From Paenibacillus sp. MZ04-78.2 (lineage in GTDB: Bacteria > Bacillota > Bacilli > Paenibacillales > NBRC-103111), in NCBI RefSeq assembly GCF_024213375.1, contig NZ_JANAVJ010000023.1, forward strand, positions 1 through 64,000: 64,000 nt of DNA. Direction: 5' to 3'. The notes below the pieces were generated by a model that was given only the letters and a program-made list of their open reading frames with translations, had not been told where the DNA came from and ran no database searches. Position 1 is the first letter of the stretch. Every line of letters starts with the position of its first letter. Both the position numbers and the translations under genes were made by a program. Shown in pieces: positions 8,240 through 16,140 of the stretch.

Positions 8240-9308
8240 CGCGGTTCCAGCGGTCGATCCAGCCCTTGAGATTCTGGTTGACAAACTTCATATCCAGCTT
8301 ACGCAGCTTGTTCACCACGTCCGCGCCGTACGTAATGCCTTGCGCTTCCTCCGGCTTGAGCTGCAGCGTCGTGTTCACCGGCGAATCGATTTTGGACTTG
8401 GCCGATTTCTCCTGCACTTCCTTGCTCAGGTGCCAGTTGATGAAGTCTTCCGCCAGCTGCTTGTTTTTGCTGCCCTTCACGACGTTCACCGTGTTCATAA
8501 TCGCGTATGCGCCTTCCTGCGGCGTAACGAACTTCGTATCCGGCACGGCGGCCTTCAAGTCCTTCACGTACATTTCCATGATCGGTCCGGCGGCGATTTC
8601 GCCTTGGGCGAACATGTTCACGAACTCCGACGTTTGGCCGTAGTATTTCACGACGCTTTTATTCAGCGTCTTCAGCTTCTCGAACGCTTGATCCACGTTG
8701 AACGTCGAGCTGCCGGCCACGGTCGAAGCCGCATCCAGAATCATCGGGCCGCTCGTCGACGTAATGTTCGGCAGCGTCAGCTTCTTCGCCAGCTCGGGGC
8801 TCCACAGATCGCTCCACGATTTGATTTCCTTACCCGCCGCTTTCGGGTTATAGGCGATGCCGAACTGGCCGATCGTGTAGGCTGGACCGTAGTCCTCGCC
8901 GAGCGGCGCTTTGGCGATGTCGTAAATATCCTTCAGGTTCGTGATGCGGCTGCGGTCAATCTTCTCGAACAGCCCCGCTTCGATGCCCTGCTGCGCGTAA
9001 TAGTCCGAGAGATAGATCAGATCGACGCTCGAGCTGCCCTGCTTCACTTTATTCAGGCGCTCGGCGTTGTTGCCGATTTCCAGCACGATCTTCACGTTAT
9101 GCTGTTTCTCGAATGGCGCATATACTTCTTTCTTGAAGAAGTCCTCGGAGAAGCCCCAGGTGGAAATGACCAGCTTGGTCGGCTCCCCGCCGCCCGCTCC
9201 CGGCGCAGCGCCCTGCTCTTTGTTTCCTCCCGCTTGGCCGCATCCGGTCAGAGCCAATCCAATCAGCGAAACGGAAAGCAAGCTGCGAATCATTCGTTTT
9301 TTCATCAT
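8226..9308 (-). CDS. ABC transporter substrate-binding lipoprotein (PotD-like)
   Basis: A 360-residue extracellular solute-binding protein. The signal peptide ends in the lipobox LALTGC, giving a lipid-anchored Cys, followed by a Gly/Ala/Pro-rich linker. The mature part begins KLVISTWGFSEDFFKKEVY, as in family-1 binding proteins of the spermidine/putrescine class. The ATG at 9308 is preferred because GGAGG ends nine bases before it, while the ATG at 9317 overlaps that site. It is the first gene of the operon with the nucleoside hydrolase, both permeases, the ATPase and adenine deaminase, so its ligand is inferred to be a purine compound. Its 3' end lies in a tandem repeat. Confidence 0.92.
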   Translation of the reverse strand: MMKKRMIRSLLSVSLIGLALTGCGQAGGNKEQGAAPGAGGGEPTKLVISTWGFSEDFFKKEVYAPFEKQHNVKIVLEIGNNAERLNKVKQGSSSVDLIYLSDYYAQQGIEAGLFEKIDRSRITNLKDIYDIAKAPLGEDYGPAYTIGQFGIAYNPKAAGKEIKSWSDLWSPELAKKLTLPNITSTSGPMILDAASTVAGSSTFNVDQAFEKLKTLNKSVVKYYGQTSEFVNMFAQGEIAAGPIMEMYVKDLKAAVPDTKFVTPQEGAYAIMNTVNVVKGSKNKQLAEDFINWHLSKEVQEKSAKSKIDSPVNTTLQLKPEEAQGITYGADVVNKLRKLDMKFVNQNLKGWIDRWNREVTQ

Positions 9309-9393
9309 CGTGTTCATCCTCCAGTGGGAAACATCCCTGTATCCATGATTTAAGATTTGTAGAAACGTTTAGCAGTATACTATTTTAAAAAAG

Positions 9394-9442
9394 AAAAAAC
9401 GCCCTTAAATAGAAATAAGTCTTCTACGTAAGAGCGCTTTTT
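9394..9442 (-). terminator. Hairpin terminator, possibly bidirectional
   Basis: CGCCCTTA (9400-9407) pairs with TAAGAGCG (9429-9436) with one wobble pair, flanked by A-rich and T-rich runs on both sides. It closes the MpsC-like gene (minus strand) and separates it from the purine operon promoter region. Confidence 0.65.
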
Positions 9443-9523
9443 CTTCGTAAACAAAGATAAGCGGCATCTATGGCAATGCATGCGGTCCGCTCGATGATAG
9501 ATCAACGCCGCGGCTCCGGCCTG

Positions 9524-9871
9524 TTATTTCGGTTCGTGCAGAATCACGTTCGTAATCGCCCACTGCGTCGCCGGGTCGTAATCCCTCAGCAGCGCTTCGA
9601 TCTCCAGCCCGAACTCCTGCTCCAGCTTCTCCCGAAGCTTCTTCTTATAAATCGAAGACATGTAAAAGTCGACCTCGTGCTTCAACGTAGGCGCTTCACC
9701 TTCGAGCGCATCCGAGCGCGGCGAACGACGATGCTTGGCATAATACGTGATGATCCGGTCGTCGATCGTAACCCGCAGCAATGTCGTCCCGAAGCCGAAC
9801 AAGCTCTTCGAGATTTCGTTGTACAGGTGGCACAGCTTCTTTTTATTCTCATTCGTGTCGATCAGGGGCAT
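9524..9871 (-). CDS. MpsC (DUF2294) family protein
   Basis: A 115-residue soluble protein matching the DUF2294 family, now named MpsC after a sodium-translocating membrane-potential system in Gram-positive bacteria. Visible family features are the N-terminal NEISKSLFGFG stretch, a central VDFYMSSIYKK segment and a C-terminal AITNVILHEP close. Length matches the family (about 110-130). No membrane helix is present, and no mpsA/mpsB partner is seen in this window, so a link to ion transport is not shown here. It is flanked by a terminator on the 3' side and appears monocistronic. Confidence 0.8.
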   Translation of the reverse strand: MPLIDTNENKKKLCHLYNEISKSLFGFGTTLLRVTIDDRIITYYAKHRRSPRSDALEGEAPTLKHEVDFYMSSIYKKKLREKLEQEFGLEIEALLRDYDPATQWAITNVILHEPK

Positions 9872-10139
9872 TCGTTCACCTTCAAGAGCAACCGGCTTTT
9901 TGTGATGAGACGCAGTTTAATAATACATAAGAATTTACGATTCCGCAAGTGATTGTTCGGATTTTTTGCGATAAAAGCGATTTGAAATGCCTTTAGTTAG
10001 AAAAAAATAGTCATTTCCCGAATAAGAGGTGAGTCGGAACGGCAAATAAGCCTTCATCCCGCCGAAACTCGCGCTCCGAGACGCTTGCTGCGGCGGGAGC
10101 GGCTCCCCGCACGGCACGGGACGTTCCGACATCCCTCCG

Positions 10140-10919
10140 CTAGTAAGACTTGACCGTCAACTGATCCAGGCTTTTGAATTCGTAGCCCTGCTGCCGGGCC
10201 CCGTCGATGATTCTCCCTAGCGCGTCCGCGTTGTCCTTGGATACCGTGTGCAGCAGGATAACGGCCCCGGGGTGGAGCTGAGCCATGACTTGGTTGTAGG
10301 CGTAGTCGGCCCCCTTTTGCGCCCTCGTATCCCAGTCCTTGTACGCGACCGACCAGAACACGCTCGTATACCCGAGCTCCTTGCTTACGGCGAGGCTGCG
10401 GTCGTTGAAAATGCCCCGTGGCGGGCGCAGATAAGTCATCGTTTGTCGTCCGGTAATTTGGGTCGCGTCCGCCTTTACTTTCTCCAGCTCGTCCTTGATT
10501 TTGTCGCTCGAAATCTGGGTCATATCGGGATGGCTCCAGGAATGGTTGCCGATCAAGTGGCCTTCGGCCGCCATGCGCCGCAGCAGCTCCGGCTGATCCT
10601 TGATGTAATGCCCGGTGACGAAGAAGATCGCGGGGACCTTCTTTTCCTTCAGCACGTCGAGCACGCGGGCGGTATACCCGTTCTCGTAGCCGTTATCGAA
10701 GGTGAGATACAGCTCCTTCTGCGTCGTATCCCCGAGAAAAATAGCCCCATGCTTCTCCACAGTGGGCTTAAAGCCTTCTTCGTTGATGGAGGGACGGCTG
10801 CCGTTCTTGCTCTTCTTGAACCCGAAATGATAGGCGCCGTCCCCTGCGGCAGCCGCTTGGACCGGGACGGCGGCCAGCAGACCGGCCAGCAGGATGGTGG
10901 CGATTGCAATACGTTTCAA
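10140..10919 (-). CDS. pdaA: Polysaccharide deacetylase, PdaA-type (delta-lactam biosynthesis)
   Basis: A 259-residue exported NodB-family deacetylase. The signal peptide covers about residues 1-25 (cleavage near VQAAAA). The catalytic motif is TFDNGYENG at 73-81, with Asn where most NodB proteins have Asp, a PdaA hallmark, and the metal-binding histidines are in GNHSWSHP (124-131). RPPRG near 168 and LLHTVS near 225 complete the five motifs. PdaA deacetylates muramic acid on the way to muramic delta-lactam of the spore cortex, which agrees with a spore-former. It is on the minus strand between the catalase and MpsC genes, with no close operon partner. Confidence 0.92.
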   Translation of the reverse strand: MKRIAIATILLAGLLAAVPVQAAAAGDGAYHFGFKKSKNGSRPSINEEGFKPTVEKHGAIFLGDTTQKELYLTFDNGYENGYTARVLDVLKEKKVPAIFFVTGHYIKDQPELLRRMAAEGHLIGNHSWSHPDMTQISSDKIKDELEKVKADATQITGRQTMTYLRPPRGIFNDRSLAVSKELGYTSVFWSVAYKDWDTRAQKGADYAYNQVMAQLHPGAVILLHTVSKDNADALGRIIDGARQQGYEFKSLDQLTVKSY

Positions 10920-11035
10920 GGGTTGGGCTCACTCCTTCTTGTTTTTGTCAGCTAGGAGTCATTATCCCTCGTCTGCCGAAAATTATGTGCATAAATACGC
11001 ATCGGCTTGCCGCCCACCTTGTCCGGCTGAACACA

Positions 11036-11079
11036 CAAAAACCCCTTGCTCAGCAGGCATCTGCCTGCGGTAAAGGGGT
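11036..11079 (-). terminator. Rho-independent terminator
   Basis: On the minus strand ACCCCTTTACC...AAGGGGT with an inner CAGGCAG/CTGCTG stem is followed by TTTTTG. It lies about 180 bases past the catalase stop codon and upstream of pdaA. Confidence 0.75.
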
Positions 11080-11256
11080 CGTATTTCTAAGCTCCGGCCA
11101 AGATGGACAAGGCAAAGCTTCTCAGCGCATGTAAACCGGTAAGGACAAAGTTCTACGGCAGCATTCGACGGCATTTTCTCCACGGACGGGACTTCGTTTC
11201 CATTTCACCCCTTCGGTGCGCTCCTTGCGCCTATGCTCGCGATGTCTGCCTGCCCA

Positions 11257-12714
11257 TTAGTTCGAGCGCGGAAGGAAGCTTTCGATCTCGATACCGAGCC
11301 CCTGCGCGAGCCGCATCCCGTACTCGGCGTCCGCCCGGTAAAAGTTGCAGATCGCGCGCAGCTGGATGTCCTGGCTCGTCTGCTTCAGATCGTTGACCAG
11401 ATTGCGGATCAGGTTGTCCTGTTCCTGCTTCGTATAGCTGCGGTACCGCTCGCCGGCCTGCGTGAAATCTTCGGTCTTCTCGATTTTTTGCCGGAGCGCG
11501 GGGCCTGTCAGCGGCGCTTCGCTTTCCGCATAGGCCGGGTCTTCCTGCGGACTGCCGGAAGCGCTGTTCGGCTCGTAGTTGACCGTGGACTTATCCTGCT
11601 TCACGTTCATCGCTCCGTCCCGCTGATCGTTGCGGACCAGCGCATACGGGCAGTTGATTGGAATCTGCAGATAGTTCGCGCCGAGCCGGTACCGCTGCGT
11701 ATCGGGGTAGGAGAACAGACGGCCTTGCAGCAGCTTATCCTCGGAAGGCTCAATCCCCGGCACCAAGGCGCTCGGCGAGAAGGCGGACTGCTCGACCTCG
11801 GCGAAGAAATTATCCGGGTTCCACTTCAGCGTCATGGTGCCGATCCGGTGCAGCGGGTACGCATCCTCGGGCCATACTTTCGTCGCGTCGAGCGGGTCGA
11901 AGCCCCACCGGTCCAAGTCCTCCGGCGGCATCAGCTGCACATGCAGCGCCCACTGCGGGAAGTCCCCTTCCCTTATCCGTTCGAACAAATCCCTCGTCGC
12001 GTGGTTGAAGTCCCTGCCCTGCACGTCCTGGGCCTCGTCAGCCGACAAAGTCACAACGCCTTGCAGCGATTTCCAGTGGTATTTGACGTACGTTACTTTC
12101 CCTTCCGCATTCACCCATTTGAACGCATGTACGCTGAAGCCGTCCATTTGCCGGTAATTGGCGGGGGTGCCGTGATCCGAAAACAACCAGGTCAGCATAT
12201 GCGTCGATTCCGGCGACAGCGTCATGAAGTCCCAGTACCTTGCAGGGTCCTGAATATTGGTGTCCGGTGCGGGCTTAAGCGAATGGACCATATCCGGGAA
12301 TTTCAGCGCGTCGCGGATAAAAAATACCGGCAAATGGTTGCCGACAATGTCATAATTGCCTTCTTCCGTATACAGCTTCACGGCGAATCCGCGCGGATCA
12401 CGGGCCGTCTCCGGCGAGCCGGTACCGTGGATCACGGTGGAGAACCGAACGAATACGGGCGTCTCCTGCCCGGGCTCTTGCAGAAAATGCGCCTTCGTGT
12501 AAGGCTTCATGCTCTGCTCGACGCGGAATACCCCGTGCGCTCCTGCGCCGCGAGCATGTACGACCCGCTCCGGGATACGCTCCCGGTCAAAATGGGCCAG
12601 CTTCTCCAGTAGATGGTAATCCTCCAACAGTGTCGGTCCGCGGCGGCCGGCCGTACGCGAATTCTGGTTATCTCCCACGGGAGCGCCTTGATTGGTCGTC
12701 AAACGATGGTTCAT
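11257..12714 (-). CDS. katA: Heme catalase
   Basis: A 485-residue small-subunit, single-domain catalase that disproportionates hydrogen peroxide. The distal His lies in ERVVHARGAGAHGVF (about residues 49-63), the distal Asn in GNHLPVFFIRD and the heme-ligand Tyr in RLFSYPDTQRYRLGANY (about 335-351). The length and absence of a C-terminal flavodoxin-like domain fit the KatA class, and no signal peptide is present. A PerR-like box lies 27 bases before the ATG (12741-12755), and perR and an OmpR-type regulator lie just upstream on the same strand, so peroxide induction through PerR is strongly suggested. Confidence 0.95.
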   Translation of the reverse strand: MNHRLTTNQGAPVGDNQNSRTAGRRGPTLLEDYHLLEKLAHFDRERIPERVVHARGAGAHGVFRVEQSMKPYTKAHFLQEPGQETPVFVRFSTVIHGTGSPETARDPRGFAVKLYTEEGNYDIVGNHLPVFFIRDALKFPDMVHSLKPAPDTNIQDPARYWDFMTLSPESTHMLTWLFSDHGTPANYRQMDGFSVHAFKWVNAEGKVTYVKYHWKSLQGVVTLSADEAQDVQGRDFNHATRDLFERIREGDFPQWALHVQLMPPEDLDRWGFDPLDATKVWPEDAYPLHRIGTMTLKWNPDNFFAEVEQSAFSPSALVPGIEPSEDKLLQGRLFSYPDTQRYRLGANYLQIPINCPYALVRNDQRDGAMNVKQDKSTVNYEPNSASGSPQEDPAYAESEAPLTGPALRQKIEKTEDFTQAGERYRSYTKQEQDNLIRNLVNDLKQTSQDIQLRAICNFYRADAEYGMRLAQGLGIEIESFLPRSN

Positions 12715-12740
12715 ATCTTGATCTCACCTTCCATTTATAT

Positions 12741-12755
12741 TTAGACTTGATCTAA
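12741..12755. promoter_or_regulatory. PerR-like operator upstream of catalase
   Basis: TTAGACTTGATCTAA has five-base complementary ends (TTAGA/TCTAA) in a 15-bp frame, the geometry of Fur-family 7-1-7 boxes. Nearly the same sequence occurs before perR at 14079-14093, and nothing else in the window was noticed to match. Confidence 0.7.
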
Positions 12756-12847
12756 GTTATGACCTCATTGTACCATCGCTGCATGACGGAATCATGAGCA
12801 TCCCGTGAGTTTTTCATGAAGATCGGATGAAGCGGGCGGCCGACTTG

Positions 12848-13684
12848 TTAGTCGGCCAGCCTGTACCCGACCCCGCGCACCGTTGCGATGTACTGCGGTG
12901 CGGCGGGATTGTCGCCCAGTTTTTTGCGTAAGCTTTTCACATGAACGTCGACGACGTTGCTGCCGCCGGCAAACGAGCTGCCCCAGATGCGGTCCATGAT
13001 CTCGTCGCGCGACATCACGGCCCCTTGCGCTTCGAGTAGCATCAGCAAAATCTCGTATTCCGTCTTCGTGCATTCGATACGAACACCGCCGCGCTGGACC
13101 GTCATTTTCTTGATGTCGATCTGCAAATCCTTGAAGCTGCCGACGCTGTTCCCTTCTTCCGCATCGGCCAGACCGCTGAGCTTGCACTCAATACGGTACA
13201 TCGCCTCCTGTAGACCCGTCGGCCACGGCAGCAGCTCCCCGAGTCCGGCGAAGCCGTTATCCGCCATCTCCCGCTCGCCGACCAGCAGCACCGAACGGGC
13301 CTGCTTCTTCGGATCGGAAGCTAACGCCTCCCGAATGCCGGCCACGCCTTCCCAGTCCGCTGTTGTCACGTCGAACACGAACAGATCGACAGCCAACGCA
13401 TTCATGACCTGGGCTTCGAACCGGTGAAATACGAGAACGTCGTAGCACTCGCCCGCCAGTCCGTTGATCAGCGGATGCAGCGAGCCCGGGAACGGACTGA
13501 TGACGGCTACGCGCTTCGTTGAGATGCACAGGAAAGGCCTCGTCCCGCCCGTCTCTCCTGTGCTTGAAGCCATAGACGCCGCCGGGCGTTCGGCAAGCCG
13601 ATCCGCGTCGGCCATTCCGGCGCCCTCCGTTTGCGAATAACCCGCTTGCATGAGCGGCTTCATTATGCGTTCGGATGTTTGCAT
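12848..13684 (-). CDS. OmpR/PhoB-type winged-helix regulator with degenerate receiver
   Basis: A 278-residue protein whose C-terminal ~95 residues are a clear OmpR/PhoB winged helix (TKTEYEILLMLLE, MSRDEIMDRIWG, VVDVHVKSLRKKLGD, TVRGVGYRLAD). The N-terminal half aligns only loosely with a receiver: it has hydrophobic strands and DLFVFDVTTADWEG but lacks the acidic pair normally near the start, so phosphorylation is doubtful. The ATG at 13684 is chosen because GAGGGGG ends ten bases upstream; it overlaps the 3' end of perR by 22 bases, implying co-transcription. Its position between perR and catalase suggests an oxidative-stress role, which is inference. Confidence 0.8.
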   Translation of the reverse strand: MQTSERIMKPLMQAGYSQTEGAGMADADRLAERPAASMASSTGETGGTRPFLCISTKRVAVISPFPGSLHPLINGLAGECYDVLVFHRFEAQVMNALAVDLFVFDVTTADWEGVAGIREALASDPKKQARSVLLVGEREMADNGFAGLGELLPWPTGLQEAMYRIECKLSGLADAEEGNSVGSFKDLQIDIKKMTVQRGGVRIECTKTEYEILLMLLEAQGAVMSRDEIMDRIWGSSFAGGSNVVDVHVKSLRKKLGDNPAAPQYIATVRGVGYRLAD

Positions 13685-14055
13685 GAATTGCATACCCCCT
13701 CGAAGACGACTTGGCTGTGATGCACGTCGTAGTTCGTTTTCGCGGCAACCTCCCGAATCCATTCGGCAGGCGGCGCGGACAGCACTTCATCGACCCGCCC
13801 GCACTTTTTACACACGATATGGTAATGGTCTTCCGTTCGTCCATCGTAACGACAGGCGGTCTCCCCTAGCTTAAGTTCTCGAATCAGCCCCGCGTCCGTC
13901 AAGTACCGAAGCGAGTTGTACACCGTGCCATAAGCAAATTGGTGGCCGTTCGTACGCAGCCGCTCCATAATCTCGGCCGCCGTCGGATGATCCTCGCAGC
14001 TTTGGATCAGATCCAGAATCGTTTTGCGCTGCGTGGTTAAATTCAATCTGCTCAT
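13663..14055 (-). CDS. perR: Peroxide-responsive Fur-family repressor PerR
   Basis: A 130-residue Fur-family DNA-binding metalloregulator. The recognition helix region is AYGTVYNSLRYLTDAGLI (41-58). The regulatory metal ligands are visible as His38, His77, His79 and Asp89, with Asp rather than Glu at the position that separates PerR from Fur. The structural zinc site is formed by Cys82, Cys85, Cys122 and Cys125. The start at 14055 gives the usual family length; the longer upstream frame lacks family sequence. The PerR-like box 24 bases upstream suggests autoregulation, and catalase carries the same box. Confidence 0.92.
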   Translation of the reverse strand: MSRLNLTTQRKTILDLIQSCEDHPTAAEIMERLRTNGHQFAYGTVYNSLRYLTDAGLIRELKLGETACRYDGRTEDHYHIVCKKCGRVDEVLSAPPAEWIREVAAKTNYDVHHSQVVFEGVCNSCKHPNA

Positions 14056-14078
14056 CAGGCTCACCCCTTGAATAGTAT

Positions 14079-14093
14079 TTAGACTTAGTATAA
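14079..14093. promoter_or_regulatory. PerR-like operator upstream of perR
   Basis: TTAGACTTAGTATAA shares the first eight bases TTAGACTT and the final TAA with the catalase-promoter box at 12741-12755. It lies immediately upstream of perR, consistent with autorepression. Confidence 0.65.
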
Positions 14094-14170
14094 ATTTAAT
14101 TGAGGTGAAGGTCAATAGCGGGGAAGCAATAAACCTGCCGGAACTAGCCTGCGCGGTTCTCCAATTTCCC

Positions 14171-14192
14171 TTCGTAAGAAATTCGTAAGAAA
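14171..14192 (+). repeat. Perfect 11-bp tandem direct repeat, likely response-regulator site
   Basis: TTCGTAAGAAA occurs twice back to back (14171-14181, 14182-14192). Direct repeats one helical turn apart are typical OmpR-family binding sites. It lies 20 bases before the broken start of a sensor-kinase fragment, as an autoregulated two-component promoter would. Confidence 0.6.
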
Positions 14193-14212
14193 ACGGGTAG
14201 CTTTTTTGATAA

Positions 14213-15061
14213 AAGTCTCTCCGCATCCTGACCGGCGCGGAAGCCATCGCCTCCGGCCGGTTCGACTATACGATCGAGGAGAAGGGCCGCGGCAATCTGG
14301 CCCGGCTGGCGCACCTGCTGAACAACATCAAGCAGAGCATTAAGACTTTCGTCGAACGAGAGACAAAGAGCGAACGGTTGAAATCCGAGCTGATTACGAA
14401 CGTATCCCACGATCTGAAAACGCCGCTCACCTCAATCATGAACTATGTCGATTTGCTCAAGCATAAGGACCTGCCACCAGAGACCGTAGCGAGCTATGTC
14501 GAGATCCTGGACCGGAAAACGCAGCGGCTGAAGGTGCTGATCGACGATTTGTTCGAAGCGTCTAAAATGGCAAGCGGGTCCGTGGAACTGGCGGTGGAAA
14601 ACATCAATGTCACCGACCTGCTGGAGCAGGCATTGGCCGAATTCAGCGATAAAATCGAGGCTTCCACGCTCACCTTTCGCGTCCGGGTGGAAAACCCGAA
14701 GGTAACCGCTCCGCTGGACGGGCGCAAGACATGGCGCGTCTTCGAGAACCTGATCAGCAATGCGCTCAAATACGCGATGCCGCATACCCGGGTTCACCTC
14801 ACGTTAACCGAAGAAGCGGACAAAGTCGTCTTCACGATCAGCAACGTAGCCGCCTACGAGCTTAATTTCGATGTGGACGAAATTTTCGAGCGGTTCAAGC
14901 GGGGGGACCCGTCGCGGAATACCGAAGGCTCGGGCCTCGGGCTTGCTATTGCGAAAAGCATCGTCGAGCTGCAAGGCGGACAGCTTCGCATCGACATCGA
15001 CGGAGACTATTTCAAGGTGCGCGTCGAGTTTGTCCGGGAAGCGAAGGCCGCCGCATCTTAA
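14213..15061 (+). pseudogene. Sensor histidine kinase lacking its N-terminus
   Basis: The open frame runs from just after a stop at 14210 and encodes the C-terminal 282 residues of a membrane sensor kinase. It starts inside the HAMP linker (LTGAEAIASGRFDYTIEEKG), then has the H-box NVSHDLKTPLTSIMNYVDLL, N-box ENLISNALKYAM, G1 region around VDEIFERFKRGD and G2 SGLGLAIAKS. The membrane sensor and the partner response regulator are absent, and no ATG with a ribosome site precedes the HAMP part; only an internal TTG at 14378 is available. A paired 11-bp direct repeat upstream suggests a deletion joined the operon promoter to the middle of the kinase gene. Confidence 0.85.
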
Positions 15062-15207
15062 CCCTTATGTTGCCCGCGGCCTCTTTGCCATCACAGTATA
15101 CAAATGAGAACTATATAACAAAAATGTGCGTACTTACGTATTTGGATGCTGGAGGTTATAATGCTAAACAGGAACTCATCGAAATCATTGAAAGCGAGGC
15201 GTTACCA

Positions 15208-15873
15208 ATGGAAGCAAGAAAACAGCAAATTTTAGAGGCGTTTCAGTTCAGACATGCGTGCAAGGAATTCGATAGCAGCCAAAAGATCAGCGACGCCGAT
15301 TTCCAGTTCATTCTGGAGACGGGACGGCTGTCGCCAAGCTCCTTCGGCTTTGAGCCGTGGAAATTTGTCGTCGTGCAGAATCCCGCAATTCGCGAAAAGC
15401 TGCTGCCAGTCACTTGGGGAGCGTCCAAGCAGTTGCCGACCTCCAGCCATTTTGTCGTCATCCTCTCCCGCACGAAAGCCGATATGGTCGCCGATTCCGA
15501 CTATATTCAAAACATGCTGACGAACGTCAAGCAGTACCCGGAAGAGATCCGCGCCTACTTTACCAATATCTATCACAAGTTTCTGGAAGTAGATTTCGAC
15601 CTGCTCGACAACGAACGCGTGATGTTCGAATGGGCAGCCCGGCAGACCTATATTGCTTTGGGCAACATGATGACGGCAGCCGCACAAATCGGCATCGATT
15701 CTTGCCCGATCGAAGGATTCGACAAGGCTAAAGTAGAGCAGGTGCTTCGAGAAGAAGGGATTCTTCAAGGCAACTTCGGCATTTCCTGCATGGCCGCTTT
15801 CGGCTACCGCGTGGCCGAACCCCGGCCCAAAACAAGACAATCGCTTGAGCAAGTCGTGCAGTGGGTGAACTGA
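15208..15873 (+). CDS. NAD(P)H-dependent nitroreductase-family oxidoreductase
   Basis: A 221-residue FMN flavoprotein of the nitroreductase family. It opens MEARKQQILEAFQFRHACKEFD, with the usual R-x2-FD motif that binds FMN, then SPSSFGFEPWKFVVVQNP near residue 50 and an AxGNMMTAAAQIGIDSCPIEGFD segment near 155-176. It is predicted cytoplasmic and would reduce nitro compounds, quinones or similar acceptors. The ATG at 15208 is chosen because AGCGAGG precedes it and family proteins start there; an upstream extension to 15067 is unlike the family. A terminator follows at 15921. A short, well-initiated upstream frame (15161-15235) overlaps its start. Confidence 0.9.
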   Translation: MEARKQQILEAFQFRHACKEFDSSQKISDADFQFILETGRLSPSSFGFEPWKFVVVQNPAIREKLLPVTWGASKQLPTSSHFVVILSRTKADMVADSDYIQNMLTNVKQYPEEIRAYFTNIYHKFLEVDFDLLDNERVMFEWAARQTYIALGNMMTAAAQIGIDSCPIEGFDKAKVEQVLREEGILQGNFGISCMAAFGYRVAEPRPKTRQSLEQVVQWVN

Positions 15874-15919
15874 TTCCGAGCCTGGCGTCTTCTCGCGGGT
15901 AATCGGTTTGCCCTATAGA

Positions 15920-15960
15920 CAACCCCTTCGATCCGCAGCGGAAGAAGGGGTTGTTTGTTC
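15920..15960 (+). terminator. Rho-independent terminator
   Basis: AACCCCTTC (15921-15929) pairs with GAAGGGGTT (15944-15952) and is followed by GTTTGTTC, shortly after the nitroreductase stop. Confidence 0.85.
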
Positions 15961-16140
15961 TAAGCGGACGTACCGGCGTCGCCGTTACCGGTCCGCCGCC
16001 TTTCGTTCGACCGGAAAGGACTTTTTTATACAATGTTCCCCGTGAAACGCTTTTTCAGTGTCGAAAAGGAGCGAAGCTGCGCGATTTATCGTTTATGCTC
16101 ACATCCCCGCACATACTATCCTTCTTCAACAATCAAGCGG

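Noticed and set aside
9309-9393. Purine riboswitch before the purine operon
   Set aside because: I looked for the conserved loops and P1 stem upstream of the binding-protein start and found none.
9935-10132. 65-codon minus-strand frame between MpsC and pdaA genes
   Set aside because: No ribosome site, no recognisable motif, and a composition like antisense or non-coding sequence.
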